Of a DNA stretch of 64,000 nucleotides, positions 21,155-31,348 are shown in pieces; position 1 is the first letter of the stretch; each line of letters opens with the position of its first letter. A program made the translations under genes and the position numbers. Source of the DNA: Cycloclasticus sp. (GTDB taxonomy: Bacteria; Pseudomonadota; Gammaproteobacteria; Methylococcales; Cycloclasticaceae); NCBI GenBank assembly GCA_002733135.1, contig NVUJ01000001.1:94546-158545 (forward strand), given 5' to 3'. Under the pieces are notes generated by a model. The model did no database searches. It was not told where the DNA came from and saw nothing but the letters and a program-made list of their open reading frames with translations.

Positions 21155-24100
21155 ATGAGTAAGGTTCGCCTATTTGGTCATTCGTTGCTGTGGGTTTTTA
21201 CGGTCAGTGTTGTGGCGCTAGCCATTTTGTTGGTTATTGCGCGTCTTCTTATTACACAAATTCCAGCGTATAAAAATGATCTTGAAGTGTACCTTAGCGA
21301 CGAAATTGGGGCGCAAGTCAGCATCGGTAAGATGTCAGCGGCTATGGATGGGTTTCGTCCGCAGCTTAGGCTGACAGAAATTCAGTTAGACGAACTAAAG
21401 AATCAATCGAGCACACTGCACATAGGTGAAATTCGCTTAGCGTTTGATCCGCTTGGGTTTGTTTTGGGGGAGGTGTCGCCAAACAAAATCATCATTATAA
21501 ATACGAGCATATCTATTAAACGATTTTCCGATGGGCACGTATCTATTGTTGGACTATCTGACGATAAAAATAGTGGCGCATCCTCAGGTGACTTTTCATG
21601 GTTATTAGAAGATGGTGACTTTGAAGTTATAAATAGCCAACTGATTTGGCAAGATGATATGCGAGATTTGCCAGATGTCACCTTAAAAAATGCCAATGTA
21701 ATCTTTCGAAACAGCCATCAAGAGCATGCGCTTAAAATGACGGCTGAGCTACCAGGCGATACGCAAGGCACCTTCACTTTTTCAATTAATGTGACAGGTG
21801 ATGTGCTAACGACGAATGAGTGGAATGCTGAGGGCTATTTAAACGCGTCTAATATTGATGTTGATGAGTATTTTATCCGCCTCAAGGTGGATGAGTTTTC
21901 GGTAAAGCAGGGTGTCGCTAACTTGGAAATGTGGAGTACTTGGAATAATGCCGAGTTAGTTCAAGTAAAAGGTAATACATTGGTCAATGATGTGAAGCTG
22001 CTACAGCTGGATAAGGAGCTTGAGTTAAGCAGTTTGGAAAGCCAATTCGATTGGCAGAAAACATTAAATGGTTGGTCTCTAAAAACGCAGAACTTTTCTT
22101 TTAAGAATGATGATGAAAATCAAGAAAAAAGCCAGTTTGCTGTGCAATATGAAAAGCCAAAAGGAGCTGAATACACGCTAACTATTGCTGCTGACGGAAT
22201 TAATCTAAAGGCGATTTCAGATGTAGTTCGCCATTCAAATATTTTAGAAGCCGAACAGCTTTCTTTGCTTCACAAGACAAGATTAAGCGGTACGTTAAAC
22301 ACTGCTTGGCTCAAAATAAACGCGAATGACGAGCTCATAAACTGGGCTGCTTGCGGCACATTAAAAGGTTTTTCAAGCGACGCTTATGAGCAACTACCCT
22401 CTATAGAAAACTTTAGCGGGATACTTTGTTCAACACAGGATAAGGGTTGGTTAGATGTTGATATGCACAAAGGGTCAGTTGATTTTAAAGGATTATTTAG
22501 AGACCCTATTGTCATTGAGGATTTAGAAGGCCGGTTAACATGGTTTAGAGCTGGTGATGGGCTTGAAATCAAGACAGATCGGCTTGCTCTTAAGTCACCT
22601 CATATCGCTACAACATCACGTATAGATATTAAAATTCCAACATCAGGCGCTTCTCCAATTGTTGATTTACAGACAAACTTCGGTAAAGCAGATGCTCGTT
22701 CTACGTCTAAATACTTGCCCGTCGGCATCATGAGTAACGATGTTGTTGAGTGGTTGGATGAAGCTTTTATTGAAGGCGAGGTTGTCGGTGGTGGCCTCGT
22801 TTTGAAAGGAGAGTTGAACGATTTTCCTTATCGACATAAAGAAGGTATTTTTCAAGTGTTGTTTGATGTGGACGGCTTAAATTTACATTATGCGAACAAA
22901 TGGCCTGATGTAATCAATATTTCTACTGAAGTGGAATTTAAGAACCAAGGTTTGAAAATAAACGCCCATAAAGGACACATTTCAGCCAATAGAATTAAAC
23001 AAGCGTTTGTTGGGGTAAGCGACCTCGAAAATGATAAATACTTAATTATCGATGGTGTGGTTGAAGATGATATTAGTGGGCTCTATCGTTTTTTTAAACA
23101 GTCTCCACTTAAAAGTACGCTCAGTACGCTACTTGATATTAGTGTTAGTAAAGGGCCGGCTGTGGTCGATCTTAATATCAAGATTCCATTATTAGAAGGG
23201 CTAGAAACAGACGTTGAAGCACAAGCAACGTTAACGGCTAACACACTAACATTCCCTGATTATGATGTAGTGGTAGAAGGTATTAATGGTGTGCTCACGT
23301 ATAATAAACATGGGCTCGCTGCTAAGTCTCTTGCCGCGAGTGTTTTTGGTGAGAAAACGAAAGTTGACATCAGACCTGATGATGGCAGTACAGTTATTAA
23401 TGCTTTAGGTAATGTTAATGTAGCAACGTTGGCTAAAAAGTACCCCTCAACAGCTTGGAAAGAAATACACGGTAGTAGTCGAGCTCAGATGACAATTAAT
23501 CTGCCGAATGCTGGTTTGACAGGTGACGCTGTCACGAGTATTACGTTGAAAAGTGATTTAAAAGGTATTGCCGTTGATTTGCCGCAACCGCTAGGTAAAG
23601 ATAAGGGCACTCCAATTCCATTCGAATTGATGACGGTTCTTGGTCAAGAAACCCTGCCTCTCACAATAGCGTATGGGGAACAATTGCAAGGCGTATTTCA
23701 ATTTATCGAGAATACGTCAAATAACCTCGAATTTGCAAAGGGTGATATCCGCCTAGGTAAAGTGCCCGCCAAACTACCGGTAAATGCCGGCATGCAATTA
23801 TCAGGTGTTATCAGTCATTTAAATATTGGTGAGTGGCAAAAAGCCTTAGACTTTGGGGCTGACACGTCAGTTTCAAGCAGTATGGTTAACCAACTTAATC
23901 TTGGTATTGGTGAGTTAAATTTGTTGGATACCTCATTCAATGACGTTCAATTAACTGGACAACATAGCAATGATAGTTGGTCTGGGGAAATAAGTAGTCC
24001 GGTTATTATAGGGCAGTACCATTTGCCAGATGAGTTGAGCGCTAATAAACGCATCACACTAGAGCTAAAGGCACTATATTTACCTGAGACAGAAACTATA

Positions 24101-25060
24101 GAACTTGATGAGAAACGCTCGCCTTTAAGTCCTGATAATATTCCAAACGTCGACTTGAGAAGTGAGAAATTTTTTATTGGTGAGTCTAATCTAGGCCAAT
24201 TAGAGTTGCAGCTTCGGCAGAAAGATAACGGTATGATTATTCAAAAATTGTCGTTAAATTCTGAACGGGATGAACTCATTGCAAATGGTGCTTGGGAGAT
24301 TCAAGACGGACAAAGTCGAACGGGTCTTATTGGCAAGTTAAGCAGTAAGTCATTGGGGTCATTGTTAAAAGAAACAGGAATTACCTCTAAGTTAAAAGAT
24401 GCACCTACCGATATTAATTTTGATTTACATTGGCCAGGTGAGCCACAAGAGTTCTCAAAAAATCATCTTAGTGGGTTTGCCCAAATTAAGTCAGGTAAGG
24501 GACGTTTGCTGGATGTTGAGCCAGGTATCGGACGAGTGTTTGGTTTGTTGAGCCTAAGCACCTTACAGCGACGTTTACAGTTAGATTTTAGCGATTTGGT
24601 GCAAAAAGGGATGAGTTTCGACAAAATTAAAGGACGGTTAGTTATTGTGGATGGTGAAGCACAAACAAACCGTTTTTATTTAGAAAGTCCATCAGCACGT
24701 TTAGATTTCCAGGGTCGCATTGGGCTCGCGACAGAAGACGTAGATCAGTTGGTTACCGTAACACCAAATACGACAGAAAGTTTGCCCGTGGCAGGCGCAA
24801 TAGCTGGCGGTCCATTGGTGGGTGCAGCCATTTTTCTAGTACAAAAAATAGCCGGTAAAACGGTGAATAAATTTGCCGGTTATCAATACCGAGTGACGGG
24901 GCCTTGGGGTAATCCAAAAATTGAACAAATCAGCCAACCAGGGGGTAAGATTTTTGGTTTTATGGATAATATTTTAACCCCGGTGTTTGACGCAACAATT
25001 GGGCGATTACCTTTAAACACATCCGCCAATAAACAACAGTTGAATAATGCTAATAAGTAA
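21155..25060 (+). CDS. yhdP: YhdP family AsmA-like lipid-transport protein
   Basis: 1301 residues from ATG 21155 (a TTG one codon earlier is open). One N-terminal transmembrane helix (about residues 8-30) anchors a very long periplasmic beta-rich body, the AsmA-like / TIGR02099 architecture of YhdP. The C-terminal AsmA_2-like block includes GKGRLLDVEPGIGRVFGLLS and LQRRLQLDFSDLVQKG. Such bridge-like proteins are implicated in phospholipid transport to the outer membrane, partly redundant with TamB and YdbH. Located in the rng-yhdP-nit-tldD run. Its last 14 bases overlap the amidase gene, indicating coupled translation. Confidence 0.93.
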   Translation: MSKVRLFGHSLLWVFTVSVVALAILLVIARLLITQIPAYKNDLEVYLSDEIGAQVSIGKMSAAMDGFRPQLRLTEIQLDELKNQSSTLHIGEIRLAFDPLGFVLGEVSPNKIIIINTSISIKRFSDGHVSIVGLSDDKNSGASSGDFSWLLEDGDFEVINSQLIWQDDMRDLPDVTLKNANVIFRNSHQEHALKMTAELPGDTQGTFTFSINVTGDVLTTNEWNAEGYLNASNIDVDEYFIRLKVDEFSVKQGVANLEMWSTWNNAELVQVKGNTLVNDVKLLQLDKELELSSLESQFDWQKTLNGWSLKTQNFSFKNDDENQEKSQFAVQYEKPKGAEYTLTIAADGINLKAISDVVRHSNILEAEQLSLLHKTRLSGTLNTAWLKINANDELINWAACGTLKGFSSDAYEQLPSIENFSGILCSTQDKGWLDVDMHKGSVDFKGLFRDPIVIEDLEGRLTWFRAGDGLEIKTDRLALKSPHIATTSRIDIKIPTSGASPIVDLQTNFGKADARSTSKYLPVGIMSNDVVEWLDEAFIEGEVVGGGLVLKGELNDFPYRHKEGIFQVLFDVDGLNLHYANKWPDVINISTEVEFKNQGLKINAHKGHISANRIKQAFVGVSDLENDKYLIIDGVVEDDISGLYRFFKQSPLKSTLSTLLDISVSKGPAVVDLNIKIPLLEGLETDVEAQATLTANTLTFPDYDVVVEGINGVLTYNKHGLAAKSLAASVFGEKTKVDIRPDDGSTVINALGNVNVATLAKKYPSTAWKEIHGSSRAQMTINLPNAGLTGDAVTSITLKSDLKGIAVDLPQPLGKDKGTPIPFELMTVLGQETLPLTIAYGEQLQGVFQFIENTSNNLEFAKGDIRLGKVPAKLPVNAGMQLSGVISHLNIGEWQKALDFGADTSVSSSMVNQLNLGIGELNLLDTSFNDVQLTGQHSNDSWSGEISSPVIIGQYHLPDELSANKRITLELKALYLPETETIELDEKRSPLSPDNIPNVDLRSEKFFIGESNLGQLELQLRQKDNGMIIQKLSLNSERDELIANGAWEIQDGQSRTGLIGKLSSKSLGSLLKETGITSKLKDAPTDINFDLHWPGEPQEFSKNHLSGFAQIKSGKGRLLDVEPGIGRVFGLLSLSTLQRRLQLDFSDLVQKGMSFDKIKGRLVIVDGEAQTNRFYLESPSARLDFQGRIGLATEDVDQLVTVTPNTTESLPVAGAIAGGPLVGAAIFLVQKIAGKTVNKFAGYQYRVTGPWGNPKIEQISQPGGKIFGFMDNILTPVFDATIGRLPLNTSANKQQLNNANK

Positions 25061-25871
25061 CGAATGGACAGTAGTTGTTGTTCAGATGGTGTCGTCGAAC
25101 CAAGTAGACGAAAACTTAAGGACCATTGAGCGTAAGGTACAAGAAGCTGTTTCGAAGGGCGCTAAATTGGTGGTTCTGCCTGAAAATTTTGCCTTAATGG
25201 CAAATGATTCAAAACAGCTTTTAGCAATAGCTGAAAAGCTAGGTTCAGGCACTATTCAAGATTTCTTAAGTGACGTGGCAGCAACACATAGTTGCTGGAT
25301 TGTGGCAGGTTCATTACCGGTTAGCTCGGGTGATAAGAATAAAGTTTTTGCCACGTGTATTGTGTATAACGATGTGGGTCGTCAAGTTGCGTATTACCAT
25401 AAAATGCATTTATTCGATGTAAATGTAGACGATGGCAAGGGACGTTATCGAGAGTCAGATACGTTTATGGCTGGCAGTGAGGTGGTTGCTGTGGAAACGC
25501 CCTTTGGATTGATGGGATTATCGATTTGCTATGATTTGAGGTTTCCAGAGTTATACCGCCAATTATTAGAAAAAGGCGTAGATTTTTTTGTGGTACCTTC
25601 TGCGTTCACTAAAATTACGGGGCGTGCGCATTGGTCACTGTTATGCCGAGCTAGAGCGGTTGAGAACGCTTGTTATGTCCTTGCGTCGAATCAAGGTGGC
25701 GCGCATGTTAATGGTCGAGAAACTTACGGGCATAGTATGATTGTTGATCCATGGGGAGAGGTGTTGGATGAGGTGCAAGAAGGTGAAGGTTTTGCGGTCG
25801 CAACGCTTAAAAAGTCCCGACTGGAAGAGATAAGGCAGTCGTTTCCGGCGATTAAACATAGAAAAATTTAA
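25047..25871 (+). CDS. Carbon-nitrogen hydrolase (nitrilase superfamily, NIT1-like deaminated-glutathione amidase)
   Basis: 274 residues. The catalytic triad is visible: Glu in VVLPENFALM, Lys in YHKMHLFDV, Cys in LSICYDLRFPELYR. Spacing and the HKMHLFDVNVDDGKGRYRESDTF stretch fit the Nit1/NitC branch that removes the amide of deaminated glutathione, a metabolite repair reaction; a general omega-amidase is the alternative. Cytosolic, no signal peptide. It starts within the yhdP end and precedes tldD by 15 bases, matching the Pseudomonas order rng-yhdP-nit-tldD. Confidence 0.9.
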   Translation: MLISNEWTVVVVQMVSSNQVDENLRTIERKVQEAVSKGAKLVVLPENFALMANDSKQLLAIAEKLGSGTIQDFLSDVAATHSCWIVAGSLPVSSGDKNKVFATCIVYNDVGRQVAYYHKMHLFDVNVDDGKGRYRESDTFMAGSEVVAVETPFGLMGLSICYDLRFPELYRQLLEKGVDFFVVPSAFTKITGRAHWSLLCRARAVENACYVLASNQGGAHVNGRETYGHSMIVDPWGEVLDEVQEGEGFAVATLKKSRLEEIRQSFPAIKHRKI

Positions 25872-25886
25872 ACGATGAGATATTGA

Positions 25887-27329
25887 ATGAGCAATGTAAT
25901 TGAACAAGCAGAAAACATAATTCTTAAACCGGTCGGTTTATCCATTAACGATATCGATCAAGTGATGGGGAGTATGCTAAGTAAGCCGATAGACCAGGCG
26001 GATATTTATTTTCAATCGTCCCGTAGTGAATCTTGGATGCTAGAAGATGGGATTGTAAAAGAAGGAAATTATAATATCGAACAGGGTGTTGGGCTACGCG
26101 CAATCAGCGGTGAAAAAACGGGTTTTGCCTATAGCGAAGAACTGGCTTTGCCAAATTTATTAGATGCGGCTAAAAGCGTTAAAGCGATAGCTAGCCGCGG
26201 CGAATCGGGTGTTTTAAGGCCTACATCACGTCAAACTGTGCCAAGTTTGTATGCAGCTATTGATCCTTTAAGTACGCTAAGCGATGAAGACAAGGTGTCT
26301 TTTTTAAAGTCGATTGATAAACAAACGCGCCAAATTGATTCACGTATCGAACAAGTTATAGTCAGTTTGGTGGGTGTTTACGAAGTGATTTTAGTGGCAA
26401 CGAATGAGGGGCAATTAAGTAGTGACATTAGGCCATTGGTTAGAATGAATGTGTCGGTGATTGTTGAGGAAAACGGTCGCCGTGAGCAAGGTAGTTCAGG
26501 TGGTGGTGGACGTCAGGGCTACGAGTTTTTTATGCAAGATGACCGTGCGATGGATTACGCACGTGAAGCAGTTCGGCTAGCAACGGTAAGCCTTGAAGCT
26601 GTTGCTGCACCAGCGGGTACTATGACAGTGGTTTTAGGGCCAGGTTGGCCGGGTATTTTATTGCACGAGGCGATAGGGCATGGCTTAGAAGGGGACTTTA
26701 ATCGTAAAGGCAGTTCAGCATTCAGTGGGCGTATCGGCGAGAAGGTGGCTTCTCCTTTGTGTACGGTCGTCGATGACGGTACGTTAGTGGATAGGCGAGG
26801 GTCTTTATCCATTGATGACGAAGGCGTGCAAACCCAATGCACCACGTTGATTGAAAACGGTGTCTTGAAAGGGTATATGCAAGACAAGATGAATGCACGT
26901 TTGATGGGGCAAACTCCGACTGGAAATGGACGCCGTGAATCGTATGCGCATCTTCCGATGCCGAGAATGACCAATACTTATATGTTGGCGGGTAAAAGCG
27001 ACCCCGGTGAGGTTATTTCCTCGGTAAAAAATGGTTTATATGCCGTGAATTTTTCAGGTGGGCAGGTGGATATTACGTCAGGAAAGTTTGTGTTCTCTGC
27101 TAGTGAGGCGTATTTGATTGAAAACGGTAAGGTCACAAAACCAGTGAAAGGGGCGACCTTAATTGGTAATGGTCCAGATGTGTTAACAAAGGTCACTATG
27201 GTGGGTAATGATCTTGAGTTAGATTCTGGTGTTGGGACTTGCGGCAAAGAAGGGCAAAGTGTGCCCGTCGGTGTTGGTCAACCAACGCTAAAGATTGATG
27301 GCATGACAGTAGGTGGCACGCATGCCTAA
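25887..27329 (+). CDS. tldD: Metalloprotease TldD
   Basis: 480 residues. The zinc motif is [11 protein letters not shown] (HExxxH) near residue 262, followed by the C-terminal TldD/PmbA beta domain with the cysteine-glycine end [18 protein letters not shown]. TldD forms a heterodimer with TldE (PmbA) that degrades unfolded peptides and processes leader peptides such as those of microcins. pmbA follows and overlaps by eight bases, ensuring balanced synthesis. In many relatives darP (yjgA) lies between the two; it is absent here. Confidence 0.97.
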   Translation: MSNVIEQAENIILKPVGLSINDIDQVMGSMLSKPIDQADIYFQSSRSESWMLEDGIVKEGNYNIEQGVGLRAISGEKTGFAYSEELALPNLLDAAKSVKAIASRGESGVLRPTSRQTVPSLYAAIDPLSTLSDEDKVSFLKSIDKQTRQIDSRIEQVIVSLVGVYEVILVATNEGQLSSDIRPLVRMNVSVIVEENGRREQGSSGGGGRQGYEFFMQDDRAMDYAREAVRLATVSLEAVAAPAGTMTVVLGPGWPGILLHEAIGHGLEGDFNRKGSSAFSGRIGEKVASPLCTVVDDGTLVDRRGSLSIDDEGVQTQCTTLIENGVLKGYMQDKMNARLMGQTPTGNGRRESYAHLPMPRMTNTYMLAGKSDPGEVISSVKNGLYAVNFSGGQVDITSGKFVFSASEAYLIENGKVTKPVKGATLIGNGPDVLTKVTMVGNDLELDSGVGTCGKEGQSVPVGVGQPTLKIDGMTVGGTHA

Positions 27330-28677
27330 TACTAAAAGTTCTGTTCAGTCTATGGAGTGCGAAACGGATCGTCTGAAAAATATTGCTGCCGACATTTTAT
27401 CGGAAGCAAAAAAACAAGGTGCCGACCAAGTGGAAACGGCGGTAAGCATTGGTAATGGCTTATCTGTTAATGCAAGGATGGCTGAGGTTGAAACGATAGA
27501 GCACCATAGAGATCAGGGTGTTGGCGTTACCGTTTACAAGGGCAAAAGAAAAGGTTCTGCGAGCTCAACAGATTTTGATACAGGTTCAATTAAAGAAATG
27601 GTGAGCGCCGCGTGTGCCATTGCTCAACACGCAGAAGAAGACCCGTTTTCAGGATTACCCGAACAACATCAATTGGCAACACATTTTCCGGAGTTGTCGC
27701 TAAATCATCCGTGGGGAATCAGTACCGAACAGGCTATTGAAATGGCCGTCAATTGTGAAAATGCAGCGAGAAGTTTTGATAAGTGCATAACAAACTCTGA
27801 GGGGGCGGGCATTCAAACCTTTGAAGGGACTCGGGTGATGGCTAATAGTCTGGGTTTTAATCATGGATACCCTGCGAGCCGGCACAGTATGAGTTGTTCA
27901 GTTATTGGTGAAAAAGACGGGAATATGCAGCGTGATTATTGGTATACCAGTGCTCGAAATTCTTTGGATTTGGATACACCAGTTGAAGTCGGTGAAAAAG
28001 CTGCTAGCCGGACTGTCAGTCGACTGGGAGCGAGATCTATCAGCACTAGGAAATGCCCAGTTATGTTTGCTGCGGAGGTGGCGGGAGGTTTTGTTGGGCA
28101 TTTTATTTCAGCTATTAGAGGTGGTAACTTATATCGAAAATCATCTTTTTTGTTGGATAGTTTGAATCAACAAGTGTTCCCAACGTTTATTAACATTCAT
28201 GAGCAACCCCATTTGTTACAAGGAATAGGCAGCACCGCGTATGATTCAGAAGGTGTTGCAACAGTGCCGCGCCATATCGTCGATGGAGGTGTTGTGCAAG
28301 GTTACGTGCTTAGTAGTTATTCTGCTCGAAAATTGGGTATGCAGAGTACGGCTAACGCTGGCGGTGTACATAATTTGACCGTCGAGTCAGGTGATTATAA
28401 TTTTCAGCAAATGCTCCAAAAAATGAACACAGGTTTACTGGTAACCGAGCTAATTGGGCAGGGTGTTAATACATTGACGGGTGATTACTCTAGGGGTGCG
28501 GCGGGATATTGGGTAGAAAATGGACATATTCAGTATCCCGTTGAAGAGGTAACGATTGCAGGAAATTTAAAAGATATGTTTCAATCAATTGTTGCCGTTG
28601 GCAATGATGTTGATCTACGGGGTAATACGCGAACAGGCTCAATTTTAATTGAGGAAATGACCCTCGCCGGTCAATAG
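27322..28677 (+). CDS. pmbA: TldE/PmbA, metalloprotease partner of TldD
   Basis: 451 residues from the ATG at 27322, which overlaps the tldD stop by eight bases; a GTG three codons earlier is possible. The family features [22 protein letters not shown] central block (here [18 protein letters not shown]) and the C-terminal GNLKDMF and [17 protein letters not shown] are present. PmbA lacks the HExxxH of TldD and contributes to the substrate channel. The stop lies five bases from the stop of mgtE on the other strand. Confidence 0.96.
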   Translation: MPNTKSSVQSMECETDRLKNIAADILSEAKKQGADQVETAVSIGNGLSVNARMAEVETIEHHRDQGVGVTVYKGKRKGSASSTDFDTGSIKEMVSAACAIAQHAEEDPFSGLPEQHQLATHFPELSLNHPWGISTEQAIEMAVNCENAARSFDKCITNSEGAGIQTFEGTRVMANSLGFNHGYPASRHSMSCSVIGEKDGNMQRDYWYTSARNSLDLDTPVEVGEKAASRTVSRLGARSISTRKCPVMFAAEVAGGFVGHFISAIRGGNLYRKSSFLLDSLNQQVFPTFINIHEQPHLLQGIGSTAYDSEGVATVPRHIVDGGVVQGYVLSSYSARKLGMQSTANAGGVHNLTVESGDYNFQQMLQKMNTGLLVTELIGQGVNTLTGDYSRGAAGYWVENGHIQYPVEEVTIAGNLKDMFQSIVAVGNDVDLRGNTRTGSILIEEMTLAGQ

Positions 28678-28682
28678 GGTTT

Positions 28683-30041
28683 TTAAATAAGAAAGATAGT
28701 CGCTAGGCCTAAAAAGGATAAAAATCCAATCACATCGGTCACGGTAGTTAGAACAACACCGCCGGCTAGAGCAGGGTCGATATTGATTCGCTTAAGAATG
28801 AGTGGGATTGAAGCGCCGGCAAGTGCCGCAACGATTAAGTTAATAACCATAGCTGCTGCAATGAGCAGCCCAAGCGCTAAGCTTTGAAACCAAAACCCCG
28901 TGATAACCGCTACAACGGATGCCCACAATACGCCGTTTAAAGCGCCTACAGCTAACTCTTTCCACAACAACCATCGGGCATTGGTTTTACCCACCTGGTT
29001 CAATGCAATACCGCGAATCACTAACATTAAGGTTTGACTACCGGCGATGCCCCCCATGCTGGCAACGATTGGCATCAAGACGGCCAAGGCAACAATTTGC
29101 TCAATGGTAGCAGTGAATAACCCAATCACCCAAGCGGCTAGAAAGGCAGTGAATAGGTTAATACCTAACCAAACTGCTCGTCTTTTAGCGCTGCGTACCA
29201 CCGGTGAGAACATGTCATCGTCTTCATCTAGTCCAGCCATGCTAAGCAACGAACGGTCGGCTTCATCACGAATAACATCGACAACGTCATCAACGGTAAT
29301 ACGACCAATAAGGTGATTATCGTCGTCGACAACCGGTGCGGAGACTAAATTGTAATCCTCAAAAAACAAAGCGACTTCGTTAGCAGATACGGTTGGTTTT
29401 AAGGCTTTTTCATCCGTTTGCATGATATCGACAACGGGCTTTTTGCTACCTTCGGTTAATAAATCAGTAATATTAAGCACGCCGATATAGCGATCTTCTT
29501 TATCAACGACGAATAATTTATCGGTATTATCAGGCATTTCGCCGCGCTGTCTTAGGTATCGTAAGACAACATCGAGGTTGACGTCGGGTCTAATAGAAAT
29601 CATGTCTGGATTCATCAAACCACCCGCGCTGTCTTCGTCGTATAACATGACGGATTGCAGGCGCCGACGGTCTTGGTTAGACATTGAGCGCACAACTTGG
29701 TGCAGAACAACGTCTGGTAAATCATCGAAGATATCGGCTAAATCATCAGTTTCTAGTGAAGCCGCAGCGGTGATTAAATCATGTTCATCAGTGTGTTCAA
29801 TCAAGCCCATACGGACTTCATCATTAACTTCTACCAAGATATCGCCCGTTAGTTCCGAGTCAATTAGTTTCCAGACGATACGTCTATTATTGGGTGGTAA
29901 TGATTCAAGAAGATTCGCTATTTCTGCAGAATGTAGGCTGTTGATTTGTTGCCTAACTAACGAAAGGGCACCGCTGTCTAAGCTATCTGCGAGTTGTCGC
30001 AAATGCTCATGAGTGTTCTCGTGTTGTGCAGAGGCGGACAT
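28683..30041 (-). CDS. mgtE: Magnesium transporter MgtE
   Basis: 452 residues from the ATG at 30041; a TTG four codons upstream is open but less likely. Domains run in order: an N-terminal alpha-solenoid (about residues 10-130), two CBS domains sensing cytosolic Mg2+ (about 135-255, with DEDSAGGLMNPD), and a five-helix pore domain. The pore contains the conserved PIVASMGGIAGSQTLMLVIRG and TDVIGFLSFLGLA. Gated Mg2+ channel of the inner membrane. It lies downstream of rapZ with 92 bases between, so it is not part of the usual rpoN operon and may have its own promoter. Confidence 0.96.
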   Translation of the reverse strand: MSASAQHENTHEHLRQLADSLDSGALSLVRQQINSLHSAEIANLLESLPPNNRRIVWKLIDSELTGDILVEVNDEVRMGLIEHTDEHDLITAAASLETDDLADIFDDLPDVVLHQVVRSMSNQDRRRLQSVMLYDEDSAGGLMNPDMISIRPDVNLDVVLRYLRQRGEMPDNTDKLFVVDKEDRYIGVLNITDLLTEGSKKPVVDIMQTDEKALKPTVSANEVALFFEDYNLVSAPVVDDDNHLIGRITVDDVVDVIRDEADRSLLSMAGLDEDDDMFSPVVRSAKRRAVWLGINLFTAFLAAWVIGLFTATIEQIVALAVLMPIVASMGGIAGSQTLMLVIRGIALNQVGKTNARWLLWKELAVGALNGVLWASVVAVITGFWFQSLALGLLIAAAMVINLIVAALAGASIPLILKRINIDPALAGGVVLTTVTDVIGFLSFLGLATIFLI

Positions 30042-30133
30042 TTTAATAGGCAATAATCAGCTGCTAAATTCAGTCTATTCTAGACTAATATTAGAGGTGA
30101 TGCGGTATTAAATTATTGGTGTTTTACGTGAAT

Positions 30134-30991
30134 TTAAGCTAATTCTCTATGTCTAGCAATGACATTTAGTCCTGCTGCTTGTAGCCTTTCGGCGAGCCTT
30201 TCAATCAAAAAAACCGAACGGTGTTGCCCTCCAGTGCAACCGATGGCAATGGATAAGTAATTGCGATTTGCGTTTGAAAATTCGGGAATCCAGCGTTCTA
30301 GGTAACGTTCAGTATCATCCAAATAATCTTGAACGAGTTCATCATTAGCAAGGAATTCACAAACAGCCTGGTCTTGCCCCGTGTATTTGCGTAGTGATGG
30401 TTCCCAGTAGGGGTTGGGGAGACATCGGGCGTCGAAAACAAAATCAACGTCATTCGGTACACCGTGTTTGTAACCGAAAGATAATATTTGCAAAGAGAGT
30501 TGACGTTTCTTGTTGTCGGCTATACGTTCGAGAACTATGTCGCGAAGTTGATGAATATTAGTGTGCGTCGTGTCGATTTGTAAGGTGGCATGATCCGCAA
30601 TAACGGCGAGTCGTTCAATTTCAAGGTCAATCGCTTCGTCTAACGAAGTATTAGCATCAGATAACGGGTGTTTTCTTCTGGTTTCGCTAAAGCGTTTTAG
30701 TAAACTATTTTTGTCTGCGCGCAAAAAGATAACGTCATAGGCAATGCCTTCATCTTTTAACTGTTGCATAAATTCGTCGAAGCGATTTAAAGCATCAGTT
30801 TCATTTCGTGCATCAATACCTACCGCAGCACGTTGCAGGCTGGATTTTTTAGACTGCGCTAGCAGTTTGGCAAAATCTTGTAATAAGTCGACAGGCAGAT
30901 TGTCAGTACAGTAAAATCCGCAGTCTTCTAGGGTGTCTAGCGTGACACTCTTGCCAGATCCGGATAAGCCACTAACGATGATGAGTTTCAT
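30134..30991 (-). CDS. rapZ: RNase adapter protein RapZ
   Basis: 285 residues from the ATG at 30991, which begins MKLIIVSGLSGSGKS; a start six codons earlier would lie in the terminator hairpin and is unlikely. Walker A is GLSGSGKS; the C-terminal domain has DFVFDARCLPNPYW and IGCTGGQHRSV. In E. coli RapZ guides RNase E to GlmZ sRNA and so controls GlmS; other lineages use it as a nucleotide-binding regulator. Directly follows hpf here, with no ptsN between. Ribosome-binding sequence before the ATG is poor. Confidence 0.95.
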   Translation of the reverse strand: MKLIIVSGLSGSGKSVTLDTLEDCGFYCTDNLPVDLLQDFAKLLAQSKKSSLQRAAVGIDARNETDALNRFDEFMQQLKDEGIAYDVIFLRADKNSLLKRFSETRRKHPLSDANTSLDEAIDLEIERLAVIADHATLQIDTTHTNIHQLRDIVLERIADNKKRQLSLQILSFGYKHGVPNDVDFVFDARCLPNPYWEPSLRKYTGQDQAVCEFLANDELVQDYLDDTERYLERWIPEFSNANRNYLSIAIGCTGGQHRSVFLIERLAERLQAAGLNVIARHRELA

Positions 30992-30995
30992 AAGT

Positions 30996-31024
30996 AAAAA
31001 GGCCGACATAGAGCCGGCCTTTTT
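30996..31024 (-). terminator. Intrinsic terminator between hpf and rapZ
   Basis: On the minus strand AAAAAGGCCG and CGGCCTTTTT (10-bp perfect arms, 9-base loop) form a G+C-rich hairpin followed by T residues. It starts three bases after the hpf stop and ends only four bases before the rapZ ATG. It should end transcription of rpoN-hpf, or act as an attenuator controlling how much rapZ mRNA is made. It is symmetrical enough to work on the other strand too. Confidence 0.8.
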
Positions 31025-31027
31025 GTG

Positions 31028-31318
31028 TTATCGGTGAGAGGATGTTTTCTCTTTATGTTTGACGACTTGTCTATCGAGTTTATCGACCAGCGTATCGATG
31101 GCCGCGTACATATTTTCTTGAGTGTCCTCGGCAAATATTCTTGTGCCATTTAATTGAATGGTTGCCTCTGCTTTTTGCTCTAATTTTTCGACAGATAGAA
31201 TGACGTGAACGTCGATAACTTTGTCAAAATGTCGTTTTATTTTATTGAATTTTGTGGTGGTGTATTCGCGTAAAGAATCAGTGATGTCAACGTGGTGCCC
31301 AGATAAAGCTAATTGCAT
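31028..31318 (-). CDS. hpf: Ribosome hibernation promoting factor HPF (short form)
   Basis: 96 residues, the short HPF of gammaproteobacteria. Fold and sequence: LSGHHVDITDSLREYTTTKFNKIKRHFDKV, with the late EDTQENMYAAIDTLVDKLDRQV. It binds the 30S decoding centre and promotes 100S dimers in stationary phase. Next gene after rpoN, as usual; AGGAGAG lies before its ATG. A terminator closes it. Confidence 0.95.
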   Translation of the reverse strand: MQLALSGHHVDITDSLREYTTTKFNKIKRHFDKVIDVHVILSVEKLEQKAEATIQLNGTRIFAEDTQENMYAAIDTLVDKLDRQVVKHKEKTSSHR

Positions 31319-31348
31319 ATTACTCTCCTGTTGTGGTTACGAAAAACG

